A stretch of 51,131 nucleotides of DNA from Aeromicrobium sp. (GCA_008017265.1 SSHC01000054.1:1-51131); one strand, 5' to 3'. Counted from the first letter of the stretch, positions 15,758-23,745 are shown. The notes: generated by a model from the letters alone, not told the origin. Numbers and translations: made by a program.

Positions 15758-17427
15758 TGAATCGTCCCTGCGCTCGCCTGGCGTGAAAGTGCGGGGCGAT
15801 CGATCTTGGCGTTGTGCCGACGATCGACGGGCAACTTCTTGATAAAGACAAAGTCTTCGATTCCACTCGTTGCCTCGAATTGTGAAGCAACATCTTTCAG
15901 TTTCGCGCGAAGCGCATCCTTGCTTTCGTGCGAGCCCGGAACGAGTTCAATGCACATGGCGGGCTTCTTGCTCCCATCGGCTTGTGTCAAGGCGATCAGG
16001 GCACTGCGATGAACGTGTTGAATGGTGTTGAAGATGGGTTCGCACTGAAGCGCAAAGTAGGTCTTGTCTGTTGTCACCACCCGATGCGAAACCCGACCGC
16101 ACACCCACAAGCGGTTTGATTCGTCGAGAAAACCCGTGTCGCCGAGGCGATGCCAATGCAATTCCTCGCCCAAGATCTTGTTCTCGAGCATGTCTTTCTC
16201 GGACTGGTAGTAGTGGTCGCTCACGTGCGGGCCACGCACAATCACTTCGCCGACTTCATTCGGGCCGCATTCAGACACCGACTCGAGTGAATCGATGGGG
16301 CCGTCGGTTATTTCGACGATCTTCACTTCCACGCCCGCCAGCGCATTACCAACGCACACGCCCCGGCCTGTTTCGCTTTGAGGCCACGTCTCGTTCACAA
16401 CAGTTGTGCCGTCGATTTCGGCAACCGGCAGAGCCTCGGTCGCGCCGTAGTTTGAATACAACTCCCCGTTGGGGATCATCTTCTTGACAGCTTCGTAAAG
16501 CGGTCCTTGAATTTCTGCCCCGCCAGAAACGATGCGTTTGAACGAAGGCAAAGTGATACCGCGAGGGTTGCAATAGTTCGTCAAGTTCACGAGCAGCGCG
16601 GGAGACGCAAACATCGACTTCACACCGTTGTCGTTGATCACCTTGACGAGCTTGCCGGGGTTTGCGTCGCCAGGGCCTTTCGTGGCGAAGTTCATCGGCG
16701 GCACCACGACGGTCCCGCCGTGTGCCAGGCCGATGATCCAAAAAATGGGGAACGTTGGCATGTCGAGAATGTCGCCGTGGGAATCGAGTTGCCATTGCGC
16801 TTGCACGCCAGCGATGACTTGGGAGAGATTGCGTTGAGTCATGACGGTCGGCTTGGGTGTGCCGGTGCTGCCGGTTGTGAATGCGATGACCGCGATGTCA
16901 GTGGGCTTAACGTCGAGCTTTTCGGGTGCCTGGGGGACAGGGCGCTCGAGCGAACGCAAGGTTGTGAAACCGGGCGCGGACTTTGGGCCAACCAAGATCT
17001 TGCGCGTGATGGAGTCTTTCCCCCAGCCAAAGACTCGCTGTGCGAGGAAAGCCTCGGGGGTGCCAAAGAATACGTCGGGCCCAACTCGGCGCAGGCAGGC
17101 GTCGATCTTGGTTAGCCCATGGCTGTGCGGTTCGACGCCAACCATGATTGCGCCGATTCGCCACAGGGCAAGTGACAGGACGAGTGCATCTTCACCGGGT
17201 GGAACCATAAACGAGCACAAGGTGCCGCGTTCGATCCCGTACTCCCGCAGGCCAACTGCGAGCCGCTCGGCGCGGTCGCTCAATTCCTTGAACGTCGTGA
17301 TCTCGTTTTTCGTTGATCCCCACGGAGTTGACTTGATGTGGATGAGCGCGGCCCGGTTCGGGTCTTCTTCGGCGATGGCCCGAATCTTGTCGGGAAGGTC
17401 GATGATCGTGTCGAGTGGGTTTGTCAT
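15754..17427 (-). CDS. oleC: OleC-type AMP-dependent ligase (beta-lactone synthetase family)
   Basis: A 557-residue ANL-superfamily enzyme. The ATP-binding loop TTGSTGTPK is at 184-192 and the A5 motif YGATE at 327-331. Several features are those of OleC rather than ordinary FadD: YGATEALPVAEIDG, GVCVGNALAGVEVKI, VFNT-like CEPIFNTIQHVHRSAL, and the C-terminal LPVDRRHNAKI in place of the usual LPRT.TGK. OleC converts 2-alkyl-3-hydroxy acids to beta-lactones in long-chain olefin synthesis; related enzymes make beta-lactone natural products. The next gene upstream, overlapping by 4 nt, is an alpha/beta hydrolase in the OleB position. No oleA or oleD is in the window. Family recognition is from memory of OleC sequences. 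Confidence 0.75.
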   Translation of the reverse strand: MTNPLDTIIDLPDKIRAIAEEDPNRAALIHIKSTPWGSTKNEITTFKELSDRAERLAVGLREYGIERGTLCSFMVPPGEDALVLSLALWRIGAIMVGVEPHSHGLTKIDACLRRVGPDVFFGTPEAFLAQRVFGWGKDSITRKILVGPKSAPGFTTLRSLERPVPQAPEKLDVKPTDIAVIAFTTGSTGTPKPTVMTQRNLSQVIAGVQAQWQLDSHGDILDMPTFPIFWIIGLAHGGTVVVPPMNFATKGPGDANPGKLVKVINDNGVKSMFASPALLVNLTNYCNPRGITLPSFKRIVSGGAEIQGPLYEAVKKMIPNGELYSNYGATEALPVAEIDGTTVVNETWPQSETGRGVCVGNALAGVEVKIVEITDGPIDSLESVSECGPNEVGEVIVRGPHVSDHYYQSEKDMLENKILGEELHWHRLGDTGFLDESNRLWVCGRVSHRVVTTDKTYFALQCEPIFNTIQHVHRSALIALTQADGSKKPAMCIELVPGSHESKDALRAKLKDVASQFEATSGIEDFVFIKKLPVDRRHNAKIDRPALSRQASAGTIH

Positions 17428-18284
17428 GAGACGGCTTTCTTGTCAGCGGCGGAAATATGAGCTTCCAGATCGAGAATGAGCGAGGTGATGGTTTCGGGAT
17501 CTTCCAACATCGGCAAGTGCCCGCAGCCAGGAATCACTTCGAGGCGTTCTGCGTTGAGTTGGGTGCGTAAGTGGGACGAATCATTGCGCGACAGCACGAG
17601 ATTTTTATCGCCCCACACAATCCAGGTGGGCACGAGGTTCTTGGTGCGTGAACTATCGATCTGCCCGTAGGAGCCCATGTCGTCGAGCACGTCGATGAGC
17701 GCGGGAAGTTGATCAGCGCGCAGTTGGCAAGCCACGAGTTCGGGATCGTGATGGAGGTTCTTTGCGATGCCTTTGGGGCCGAGTTGGAACCGGAGCACGA
17801 TGGGTGTGAAGAACCGCGGGGTGCGGATGTGGCGGGAGAGCGAACGCAGTGCACGTGTGCCGAGCGAAAAGGATCGCTTCATGGTGTGCAGGAACCCGAT
17901 GTGGCCGCCGCTGAAACTGACTTCGGTGAGCGGATTGATCGCGATGATGCCTTGGACGAGTTCGGGGTGCCTGCGCGAAAGTTGAACGGCGATATTCGTT
18001 CCCATGCAATTGCCGACAACCAGTACAGGCCCGACGTCGAGTGAGGTGAGTAAGGCCGCCGTGATGTCAACGAGATCATCAAGTGTCGCAGGGCGTGGCC
18101 CGCGCCCAGAGGTACCAAAACCCGGCAAATCGACAGCCACGACTCGGTGAGTGGTGCTGAGGGATTCGATTTGATTTCGCCAAATGGTCGAAGATGTTCC
18201 ACCGTTGTGAAGCATCAAAATCGTTGGCCCGGAACCTTCGTCGAGATACGACATGTCGAAGTTTTTGTGCTGGATACTCTTCAT
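17424..18284 (-). CDS. Alpha/beta-fold hydrolase with Cys nucleophile (OleB position)
   Basis: A 286-residue alpha/beta hydrolase. The nucleophile elbow is G-N-C-M-G with Cys93 where most relatives have Ser or, in OleB and haloalkane dehalogenases, Asp. The rest of the triad is present: Asp226 (WGDKNLV) and His256 (GCGHLPMLEDPE). The oxyanion region is LHNGGTSS (25-32). It overlaps the OleC-type ligase by 4 nt, so the two work in one pathway. OleB decarboxylates beta-lactones to alkenes, whereas a Cys nucleophile would rather suggest lactone opening or acyl transfer (inference). The ribosome site is GAGGA. A TetR gene is divergent, 128 bp away. Confidence 0.8.
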   Translation of the reverse strand: MKSIQHKNFDMSYLDEGSGPTILMLHNGGTSSTIWRNQIESLSTTHRVVAVDLPGFGTSGRGPRPATLDDLVDITAALLTSLDVGPVLVVGNCMGTNIAVQLSRRHPELVQGIIAINPLTEVSFSGGHIGFLHTMKRSFSLGTRALRSLSRHIRTPRFFTPIVLRFQLGPKGIAKNLHHDPELVACQLRADQLPALIDVLDDMGSYGQIDSSRTKNLVPTWIVWGDKNLVLSRNDSSHLRTQLNAERLEVIPGCGHLPMLEDPETITSLILDLEAHISAADKKAVS

Positions 18285-18291
18285 GGGAGTC

Positions 18292-18360
18292 CTCGATTGA
18301 TGTGGATCGCAAAACGACTCAACCCGAGTAATGTACGCATTAGTTTATCAATCAATCGAG
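18292..18360. repeat. Spaced perfect inverted repeat between hydrolase and TetR genes
   Basis: CTCGATTGAT (18292-18301) and ATCAATCGAG (18351-18360) are perfect 10-bp inverted copies, 49 bp apart, flanking the candidate operator at 18329-18342. Confidence 0.6.
18329..18342. promoter_or_regulatory. Candidate TetR operator
   Basis: TAATG-TACG-CATTA has perfect 5-bp arms, the size and symmetry expected for a TetR dimer, and lies in the divergent control region. Confidence 0.4.
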
Positions 18361-18399
18361 AGATTCACATCACATTTTTTGAAAACGGTGAGATATCGC

Positions 18400-18405
18400 T
18401 AGACT
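18400..18405 (+). promoter_or_regulatory. -10 box of the TetR gene
   Basis: TAGACT, seven bases, then the GTG start at 18413; leaderless-type spacing. Confidence 0.45.
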
Positions 18406-18412
18406 CGCTCAG

Positions 18413-19078
18413 GTGTCAGTTGAATCAACATCGTGGGCATCCGAGCTGCCTCGCGGGCCGCACAGTTTGACTCGTGCGCAAGTAGAGGGATCGCAACGTG
18501 AGCGACTCATGTTCGCGATGGTTGAGGTAGTTGCCCAAAAGGGTTACAACGCGACCACGATCGCCGACATTGTTTCGGGCGCGGGAGTTTCGAGGGCGAC
18601 TTTCTATCAATTGTTCGAAGACAAACTCACGTGTTTTATCGAAGCGAACAAGATCGCTTCGCAGATGATGATCGGTACCTTGGAATCCGCGATTGTCGCG
18701 ATCAGTGACGTAGATGGCATTGATGCCCAGGCGAGGATGAATCTCTTAGTTGAGCGGTATCTCGAGAGCATTTCAATCTTCGCCGAATACGCCAAAGTTT
18801 TTCTCGTCGAAGTGTTTTCGGCAGGTCCTGACGCTATCGCCCTTCGTCTAGAACTCATGAACAAGTTCGTCGACCTTGTGGTGGAATCTGGTTGGAACAA
18901 AGATCTACCGAATGTGGACCAAGCTCAGTTCCGATCGTTCATCGACGTCATCGTTTCGGCTTTGAGTCTGAAAGTCACGACTGCTGTCGGGGTGGGCGAC
19001 ATGTCTTCGCTCGATTCCTTCAAACACTCAATGGCTGTGCTCATTGCGCAACTCATCGACAACACGCACCCTGCGTGA
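18413..19078 (+). CDS. TetR-family transcriptional regulator
   Basis: A 221-residue regulator. The N-terminal TetR HTH (about 33-78) shows the usual pattern KGYNATTIADIVSGAGVSRA followed by FYQLFEDK. The C-terminal ligand domain is helical. It is divergent from the OleC-type ligase and hydrolase, which are its most likely targets; an acyl or lipid ligand is plausible but unproven. The GTG start has a -10 box seven bases upstream and no Shine-Dalgarno. An N-terminal extension of about 30 residues before the HTH is longer than usual, and an internal start (for example the Met near residue 33) cannot be excluded. Confidence 0.88.
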   Translation: MSVESTSWASELPRGPHSLTRAQVEGSQRERLMFAMVEVVAQKGYNATTIADIVSGAGVSRATFYQLFEDKLTCFIEANKIASQMMIGTLESAIVAISDVDGIDAQARMNLLVERYLESISIFAEYAKVFLVEVFSAGPDAIALRLELMNKFVDLVVESGWNKDLPNVDQAQFRSFIDVIVSALSLKVTTAVGVGDMSSLDSFKHSMAVLIAQLIDNTHPA

Positions 19079-19143
19079 GCGTGTCGGGTTTGTCGCAATC
19101 GAGATCTCGCTCACCTTGGGCACCTCACGCCCGCTCGGCAGTC

Positions 19144-19149
19144 TAGGCT
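19144..19149 (+). promoter_or_regulatory. -10 box of gpmA
   Basis: TAGGCT, then GACCCT, then ATG; no ribosome binding site is visible. Confidence 0.5.
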
Positions 19150-19155
19150 GACCCT

Positions 19156-19899
19156 ATGAGCACACTCGTACTCCTGCGCCACGGCCACAGCGAATGGAAC
19201 GCACGCAACCTCTTCACCGGTTGGGTTGACGTTGACCTCAACGAACAAGGCATCGAGGAGGCGAACCGGGCCCCAGAGTTGTTGAAGGAAGCGGGAATCT
19301 ACCCAGATGTCCTCCACACATCTCTCTTGCGTCGCGCGATTCGGACGGCACAAATAGTTTTGGACGGCGTAGACCGCCACTGGATTCCGGTGAAGCGTTC
19401 GTGGCGTCTCAACGAACGCCACTATGGCGCACTGCAAGGCAAAGACAAGAAAGCGACGCTCGACGAGTTCGGCGAAGAACAATTCATGACTTGGCGCCGT
19501 TCGTATGCGGTTCCTCCGCCGGCGCTGCCCGATGACAGTGAATTTAGCCAAGCGAACGATGCGCGTTACGCCGACCTCCCAGACGAACTCTTGCCACGCA
19601 CTGAGTGCCTCTCTGACGTGCTCGACCGGATGCTCCCGTACTGGTACGACCAGATCGTGCCTGACTTGCGGGCCGGAAAAACGGTTCTTGTCACGGCGCA
19701 CGGCAACTCCTTGCGCGCACTCGTCAAGCACTTGGACGGTATCGATGAAGACACGATCGTAGGGGTAAACATTCCTACGGGAATTCCACTCGTCTACGAA
19801 CTTGACGAGAACTTACGCCCGACGGTGCCCGGCGGGCAATACCTTGACGCCGATGCGGCCGCAGCGGCAATCGCGGCAGTCGCGAACCAAGGCCGCTGA
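19156..19899 (+). CDS. gpmA: 2,3-bisphosphoglycerate-dependent phosphoglycerate mutase
   Basis: A 247-residue dPGM that interconverts 3- and 2-phosphoglycerate in glycolysis and gluconeogenesis. The phospho-accepting His is in [10 protein letters not shown] (RHG at 8-10). [11 protein letters not shown], the catalytic Glu in [13 protein letters not shown], and the second His in [18 protein letters not shown] are all present. Length is normal. The promoter is of leaderless type. Mycobacterium keeps gpm beside senX3-regX3 as here, but in this window regX3-senX3 run in the opposite direction, so the operon is not shared. The convergent ends of gpmA and regX3 are 15 bp apart with no clear terminator. 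Confidence 0.95.
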   Translation: MSTLVLLRHGHSEWNARNLFTGWVDVDLNEQGIEEANRAPELLKEAGIYPDVLHTSLLRRAIRTAQIVLDGVDRHWIPVKRSWRLNERHYGALQGKDKKATLDEFGEEQFMTWRRSYAVPPPALPDDSEFSQANDARYADLPDELLPRTECLSDVLDRMLPYWYDQIVPDLRAGKTVLVTAHGNSLRALVKHLDGIDEDTIVGVNIPTGIPLVYELDENLRPTVPGGQYLDADAAAAAIAAVANQGR

Positions 19900-19914
19900 C
19901 GGACGCCGCCTGCC

Positions 19915-20592
19915 CTAGCCGAACTTGTAGCCGAGCCCCCGGATCGTGGTCAGCAGCTTCGGTTGAGCAGGGTCTGTTTCGAGTTTGGCGCGTAGGCGTT
20001 TGATGTGAACATCAAGCGTCTTGGTGTCGCCGACGTAGTCCGAACCCCACACGCGGTCGATGAGTTGTTCACGTGTAAGTGCGCGGCCCGGATTGCGAAG
20101 GAAGAACTCGAGAAGTTCGAATTCTTTGAGCGGGAGTTGGATTTCGATGCCATTGAACGTCACCAAGTGGCGATCAACGTCCATGCGGATTCCCGACGCT
20201 TCGACTACCGACCCGTCGTCCACGACTTCGCCCAGCCCGCGGCGCAAGACTGCGCGGATCCGGGCAATAAGTTCGCGTGGCGAGTATGGCTTCGTAATGT
20301 AGTCGTCAGCGCCCAATTCGAGGCCAACGACCTTATCTACTTCGGTGTCTTTGGCGCTGACCATAATGATCGGCACATTCGAAGTTTGGCGAATTGTTCG
20401 ACACACTTCGACTCCGGAGATACCCGGGAGCATGAGGTCCAACAAGACGATATCGGCACCTTGACGGTCGAACAGTTCAAGTGCGCGCGGTCCAGTGTCA
20501 GCAATGGTGACGTCAAAGCCTTCCTTCTCAAGAACGTAGGCGAGCGCATCGCTGTAACTTGGCTCGTCTTCAACTAACAGGATCCGGATCAC
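19915..20592 (-). CDS. regX3: Phosphate-responsive response regulator RegX3
   Basis: A 225-residue OmpR/PhoB-type regulator. The receiver domain has Asp52 (LLDLMLPG) as phosphoacceptor and Lys101 (TKPYSP). The C-terminal winged helix is typical (LPLKEFELLEFFLRNPGR and the segment VHIKRLRAKLE). The GTG start was chosen because AAGGAG lies six bases upstream and the encoded N-terminus (VIRILLVEDE) and length match RegX3. The coding start overlaps the end of senX3 by 23 nt, so translation is coupled. Phosphorylated RegX3 activates phosphate-starvation genes; a triple direct repeat of its likely site lies at 21787-21819 before phoU. Confidence 0.93.
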   Translation of the reverse strand: MIRILLVEDEPSYSDALAYVLEKEGFDVTIADTGPRALELFDRQGADIVLLDLMLPGISGVEVCRTIRQTSNVPIIMVSAKDTEVDKVVGLELGADDYITKPYSPRELIARIRAVLRRGLGEVVDDGSVVEASGIRMDVDRHLVTFNGIEIQLPLKEFELLEFFLRNPGRALTREQLIDRVWGSDYVGDTKTLDVHIKRLRAKLETDPAQPKLLTTIRGLGYKFG

Positions 20593-21727
20593 CGTGATCT
20601 CCTTCATCTGAATCCCAGGCAGGGAACGTGAGTGTGAACGTCGAACCAACACCTAGTTCGCTCCACAGGCTGACGTCGCCGCCATGACTAGCAACGACAT
20701 GTTTGACGATTGATAAGCCCAACCCCGTGCCGCCCGTGGAGCGAGCGCGAGCTGGATCAACGCGATAAAACCGTTCGAAAATTCGATCGTGATCATCGGG
20801 CGTGATGCCGATACCGCTGTCGCTCACAGACAAGACCACCTCATCGGCGTCACGCAGAATCCGCACCATGACAGTCCCTGATTCGCTGCTGTAGGTGACG
20901 GCATTCTCAACGAGGTTGCTCACCGCAGAAAGCAACTGTTGACGGTTTCCCCAAACGCTGAGCTCGCCCGCAGACTCGTCGACGTCGAGTTCGATGCGCG
21001 TGTGTTTGGCGATGGCATCAACCGTGGATGCCTCGATGGCTTCGTCGGCAATAGCACGAAGCGGCACGGCAGACCGTTCGATGCTGAACTCGTCGTCCTG
21101 GATGCGCGACAAATCAATGATCTGTTGCACGAGTCGCGTGAGTCGTTCGCTTTCGCCTTTCATGCGTTCGGCGAATCGTTCAACTGCTTCGGGATCGTTG
21201 CGTGCTTCACCGACTGCTTCGGCGAGCAGCTGAATCGCACCGATCGGTGTTTTCAATTCGTGGCTCGCGTTGGCGACAAAATCGCGCCGCAGTGCTTCGA
21301 CTTGGTGTTCGCGCGTCTTGTCTTCCACGAGGACGAGCAGCAGCCCTGACGACAACGGGGCGACTCTGGCGAAGACATGGGCGGGCGCGCGTCGTGGGCG
21401 CTCAATCGTGAACGACGATTCGCGGATCATGCCATCGCGCTGGACTGCGGCAACTAGCTCCGCAAGATCCAAACTCCGCAACCGGTCTCCGTCGATGAGA
21501 CCCATTTCGTGGGCGGGTGCTGATGCCTGCACGACCGTCGAATCTGGCAAGAGGAGCACAGCAGAGGAACGCAATGCCGTTAAAACCGCCGAGGTGTCCG
21601 GACTGACGCTAGGTTCAGGCGTTGGTATCTGATTCGTGAGCTGACGTTCCGAAAATCGCCACATGAAAGTGACCGCTGCACCGAGCACTATGCCAAAGAT
21701 GAGAGCCAGTTCGGCAGGTAGCGTCAC
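20570..21727 (-). CDS. senX3: Sensor histidine kinase SenX3
   Basis: A 385-residue kinase. One clear N-terminal membrane segment (about 5-23) is followed by a PAS-like region (45-135) and a DHp domain with phospho-acceptor His156 (NASHELKTPIG). The CA domain shows the N box (LVENAVTYS), G1 (SDSGIGI), F box (IFERFYRVD) and G2 (GGTGLGLSIVKHVV). SenX3 responds to phosphate limitation, under control of the Pst transporter and PhoU-type proteins. phoU is divergent next door, which supports this role. The mycobacterial protein has two membrane segments; here the second is not evident. regX3 follows, overlapping. Confidence 0.92.
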   Translation of the reverse strand: MTLPAELALIFGIVLGAAVTFMWRFSERQLTNQIPTPEPSVSPDTSAVLTALRSSAVLLLPDSTVVQASAPAHEMGLIDGDRLRSLDLAELVAAVQRDGMIRESSFTIERPRRAPAHVFARVAPLSSGLLLVLVEDKTREHQVEALRRDFVANASHELKTPIGAIQLLAEAVGEARNDPEAVERFAERMKGESERLTRLVQQIIDLSRIQDDEFSIERSAVPLRAIADEAIEASTVDAIAKHTRIELDVDESAGELSVWGNRQQLLSAVSNLVENAVTYSSESGTVMVRILRDADEVVLSVSDSGIGITPDDHDRIFERFYRVDPARARSTGGTGLGLSIVKHVVASHGGDVSLWSELGVGSTFTLTFPAWDSDEGDHGDPDPVS

Positions 21728-21786
21728 GAGCCCAGACTAGCCGCCCTTTCGCGAATTCGGAAAGCACCAGACGCACTCGAAACAGT

Positions 21787-21819
21787 TTTCATGTTGCGTT
21801 CACCTTGCGTTCACTCATT
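21787..21819 (+). promoter_or_regulatory. PHO box: three 11-bp direct repeats upstream of phoU
   Basis: TTTCATGTTGC, GTTCACCTTGC and GTTCACTCATT follow each other without gaps. GTTCAC direct repeats with 11-bp period are the known PhoP/RegX3-type site in actinobacteria. The third GTTCAC lies exactly 17 bp before the phoU -10 box, replacing a -35 element, as expected for an activated promoter. Confidence 0.8.
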
Positions 21820-21831
21820 GTCGGGGGCCGT

Positions 21832-21837
21832 TAATCT
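21832..21837 (+). promoter_or_regulatory. -10 box of phoU
   Basis: TAATCT, 17 bp downstream of the last PHO repeat unit. The predicted start near 21844 leaves a leader of about 15 nt holding AAGG. Confidence 0.6.
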
Positions 21838-21858
21838 GGGGCCTTTAAGGTTCGAAAC

Positions 21859-22509
21859 ATGCGTGATCAGTTCTATGAACAACTAGACCTCATTCGAAGC
21901 CAACTCGTCGACGTGACCGAGGACTTGCGTGGCGTTGTTGCCGACGCAACGGAAGCGCTCTTGTCGATCGACTTGAGTCGGGCAGAAGCCGTCATTTCGC
22001 GAGAGCAAGCCATTGCCGACCGCCTCGATGACATTGAAGAGCGAGCGCTGGTTCTGCTCGCTACGCAGCAGCCGGTTGCTTCAGATTTGCGTCAACTCGT
22101 GGCGAGTATGCGGATCATTGCCGACCTGCAGCGGATGGGTGACCACGCGGTACACATCGCGAAGGTTGCGCGTCGACGGATGCCGATTCCGGCCGTGCCA
22201 GCATCGGCAGAGCCAATGATCCGAAAGATGTCCGCCATTGCCGACACGATGATCAAACACACAGCGCGACTCATCGCAAACCAAGACGTGCAGGCCGCAG
22301 TTGAATTGGAACAGATCGACGACGAGATGGATGCGTTGCACAAGGACCTATACCGCATGATCCTCGCGCCAACGCAAGAGTTCGAAACTGAAGAAGCAAT
22401 CGATTTGGCGCTCTTGGGCAGATACTACGAGCGGGTGGCCGACCACGCGGTCAACATGGCTCGGCGCGTTATCTACCAAGTCACCGGAGAACGGATTTCA
22501 ATGTCGTAG
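21859..22509 (+). CDS. phoU: Phosphate signalling protein PhoU
   Basis: A 216-residue all-helical protein made of two PhoU repeats; each carries the conserved metal-cluster type motif (DLQRMGDHAVHIAKVA near 90-105 and LGRYYERVADHAVNMARRV near the C-terminus). PhoU links the Pst phosphate transporter to the sensor kinase and keeps the response off when phosphate is plentiful. It is divergent from senX3 and preceded by a PHO box, giving a negative feedback loop (inference from layout). It is a single-gene unit ended by a strong terminator. The pst genes are not in the window. Confidence 0.94.
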   Translation: MRDQFYEQLDLIRSQLVDVTEDLRGVVADATEALLSIDLSRAEAVISREQAIADRLDDIEERALVLLATQQPVASDLRQLVASMRIIADLQRMGDHAVHIAKVARRRMPIPAVPASAEPMIRKMSAIADTMIKHTARLIANQDVQAAVELEQIDDEMDALHKDLYRMILAPTQEFETEEAIDLALLGRYYERVADHAVNMARRVIYQVTGERISMS

Positions 22510-22520
22510 TTCCGGAAACA

Positions 22521-22558
22521 AAAGTGGCGCGGTCTCTGCTGGAGGACCGCGCCACTTT
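22521..22558 (+). terminator. Intrinsic terminator after phoU
   Basis: AAAGTGGCGCGGTC pairs perfectly with GACCGCGCCACTTT (14 bp, 10-nt loop). The T run is short. Confidence 0.85.
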
Positions 22559-22597
22559 CGTGTGTTGTGAAGTGACTTTCAGAGGGATTTTCAGAGG

Positions 22598-23152
22598 TCA
22601 GTGAGCAGCCTCGGTAGCTTCGGTTTCTTCGGGGGCTGGTGACTCGTCTGCAGTGCTTGACTCGGGGGCTGCTGGTGCGCCAGGGGCAGCCTCTGCCACA
22701 TTCTTGTATCGATCGGTTCGAGCGACAACAATCGCGCTGACCTTCAGTTTTTCGCCACTGGCAGCGGTCAGTACGAGGTCAACGTTGCCGCCGACCTCCT
22801 TCGGGTCCAGTTCAACGATGATCTCTCCAAAAGCACCAACGGTAAGCAAGGTGTCAGCTTTGAGCTCGATCGGAGCCGCGAGTTCGACTTCCTTGCCATC
22901 GACGGTCGCCGAGACAATCTCTTGGTCTTCACCGGGTGCAAGCAGGGCACCGGAGAAGGTGGCTGTTCCGTTGTCGTTGGCTACGAACAGTGCGTTAAAA
23001 ACTTGGATAGCGCCGTCGCGCACATTGGTGCCTACTGAGGCTTGGTACGAGTTGTTCGTTTGTGCGTTGAAGTTCGTTCCGCAGGCTGAAAGGGCGAAGG
23101 TGGAAGCAAGGGCAATCATGGTTGCCGCGATGCGTTGACGTCGTTTACTCAC
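22598..23152 (-). CDS. Lipoprotein, DUF461/PCuAC-like
   Basis: A 184-residue predicted lipoprotein from a GTG start. A basic N-terminus and hydrophobic stretch end in the lipobox LSAC with Cys24. The mature part is a predicted beta-sandwich resembling actinobacterial DUF461 lipoproteins (CGTNFNAQTN.., VFNALFVAND, ATFSGALL). The canonical copper-chaperone H(M)X10MX21HXM ligands are not seen, so a metal role is doubtful. The last 40 residues are Ala/Pro/Glu-rich and disordered. TACGAT with six bases to the GTG indicates a leaderless transcript. It is divergent from carD. Confidence 0.8.
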   Translation of the reverse strand: MSKRRQRIAATMIALASTFALSACGTNFNAQTNNSYQASVGTNVRDGAIQVFNALFVANDNGTATFSGALLAPGEDQEIVSATVDGKEVELAAPIELKADTLLTVGAFGEIIVELDPKEVGGNVDLVLTAASGEKLKVSAIVVARTDRYKNVAEAAPGAPAAPESSTADESPAPEETEATEAAH

Positions 23153-23158
23153 AACGGC

Positions 23159-23164
23159 ATCGTA
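23159..23164 (-). promoter_or_regulatory. -10 box of the lipoprotein gene
   Basis: On the reverse strand TACGAT, then GCCGTT, then GTG. Confidence 0.5.
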
Positions 23165-23183
23165 TCGGACTAGGCGCGCGTGT

Positions 23184-23189
23184 TATTCT
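23184..23189 (+). promoter_or_regulatory. -10 box of carD
   Basis: TATTCT lies 26 bp before the ATG. Unlike most genes here, carD has a short leader with a ribosome site (AAGAAAGG). Confidence 0.5.
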
Positions 23190-23215
23190 GGTCACCTAAG
23201 AAAGGTGTTTTCTCC

Positions 23216-23701
23216 ATGACTTTCACTGTTGGTGAAACTGTCGTATACCCGAATCACGGCGCTGCAGTTATCGAAGAAATCGAGACTCGAACGATCAAAG
23301 GTCAAGACCGTGAATATCTGGTTCTGCGGATAATCGCGCAAAATGATCTGGTTGTTCGCGTTCCTGCAGACAACGTCGATTTGGTCGGCGTGCGCGATGT
23401 CGTCGACGAAGAAGGACTTGAGCGGGTGTTCGGGGTGTTGCGTGCTGAGCATGTGGACGAACCCACGAACTGGTCACGTCGTTACAAGGCGAATCTTGAA
23501 AAGCTCCATTCGGGCGATGTGCTCAAGGTTGCTGAAGTCGTTCGTGACTTGTGGCGTCGCGATGCCGATCGTGGTCTTTCGGCCGGCGAAAAGCGCATGT
23601 TGTCGAAAGCGCGCCAGATTCTCGTATCCGAGTTGGCTCTCGCTGAAAAAACGAACGAAGACAAAGCCGAGATTCGCCTCGACGAGGTTCTTGCTTCCTA
23701 A
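23216..23701 (+). CDS. carD: RNA polymerase-binding transcription factor CarD
   Basis: A 161-residue essential actinobacterial factor. It binds the RNA polymerase beta subunit through its N-terminal Tudor-like domain ([20 protein letters not shown], about 3-60) and stabilises the open promoter complex through its C-terminal helical DNA-binding domain (about 75-160, with W82 in EPTNWSRRY and the [17 protein letters not shown] segment). The ATG at 23216 begins the family's conserved N-terminus and has AAGAAAGG 10 nt upstream; a start 36 nt earlier would include the promoter. In most actinobacteria ispD follows directly; here there is a terminator and then reverse-strand ispF. Confidence 0.95.
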   Translation: MTFTVGETVVYPNHGAAVIEEIETRTIKGQDREYLVLRIIAQNDLVVRVPADNVDLVGVRDVVDEEGLERVFGVLRAEHVDEPTNWSRRYKANLEKLHSGDVLKVAEVVRDLWRRDADRGLSAGEKRMLSKARQILVSELALAEKTNEDKAEIRLDEVLAS

Positions 23702-23716
23702 AGGCTTTAGTCAGGT

Positions 23717-23745
23717 GGGGCCGGTTTCCTTCGGGAGCCGGCCCC
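23717..23745 (+). terminator. Intrinsic terminator after carD
   Basis: GGGGCCGG and CCGGCCCC form the stem, extended by TTTCC/GGAG around a TTCG tetraloop, followed by TTCTGCGTTCTT. Confidence 0.8.

Noticed and set aside
15754..17427. Ordinary long-chain acyl-CoA synthetase
   Set aside because: The C-terminal catalytic PTGK region is replaced by the OleC-type VDxRHNAKI, and the partner hydrolase is coupled; FadD function is less likely, though not excluded.
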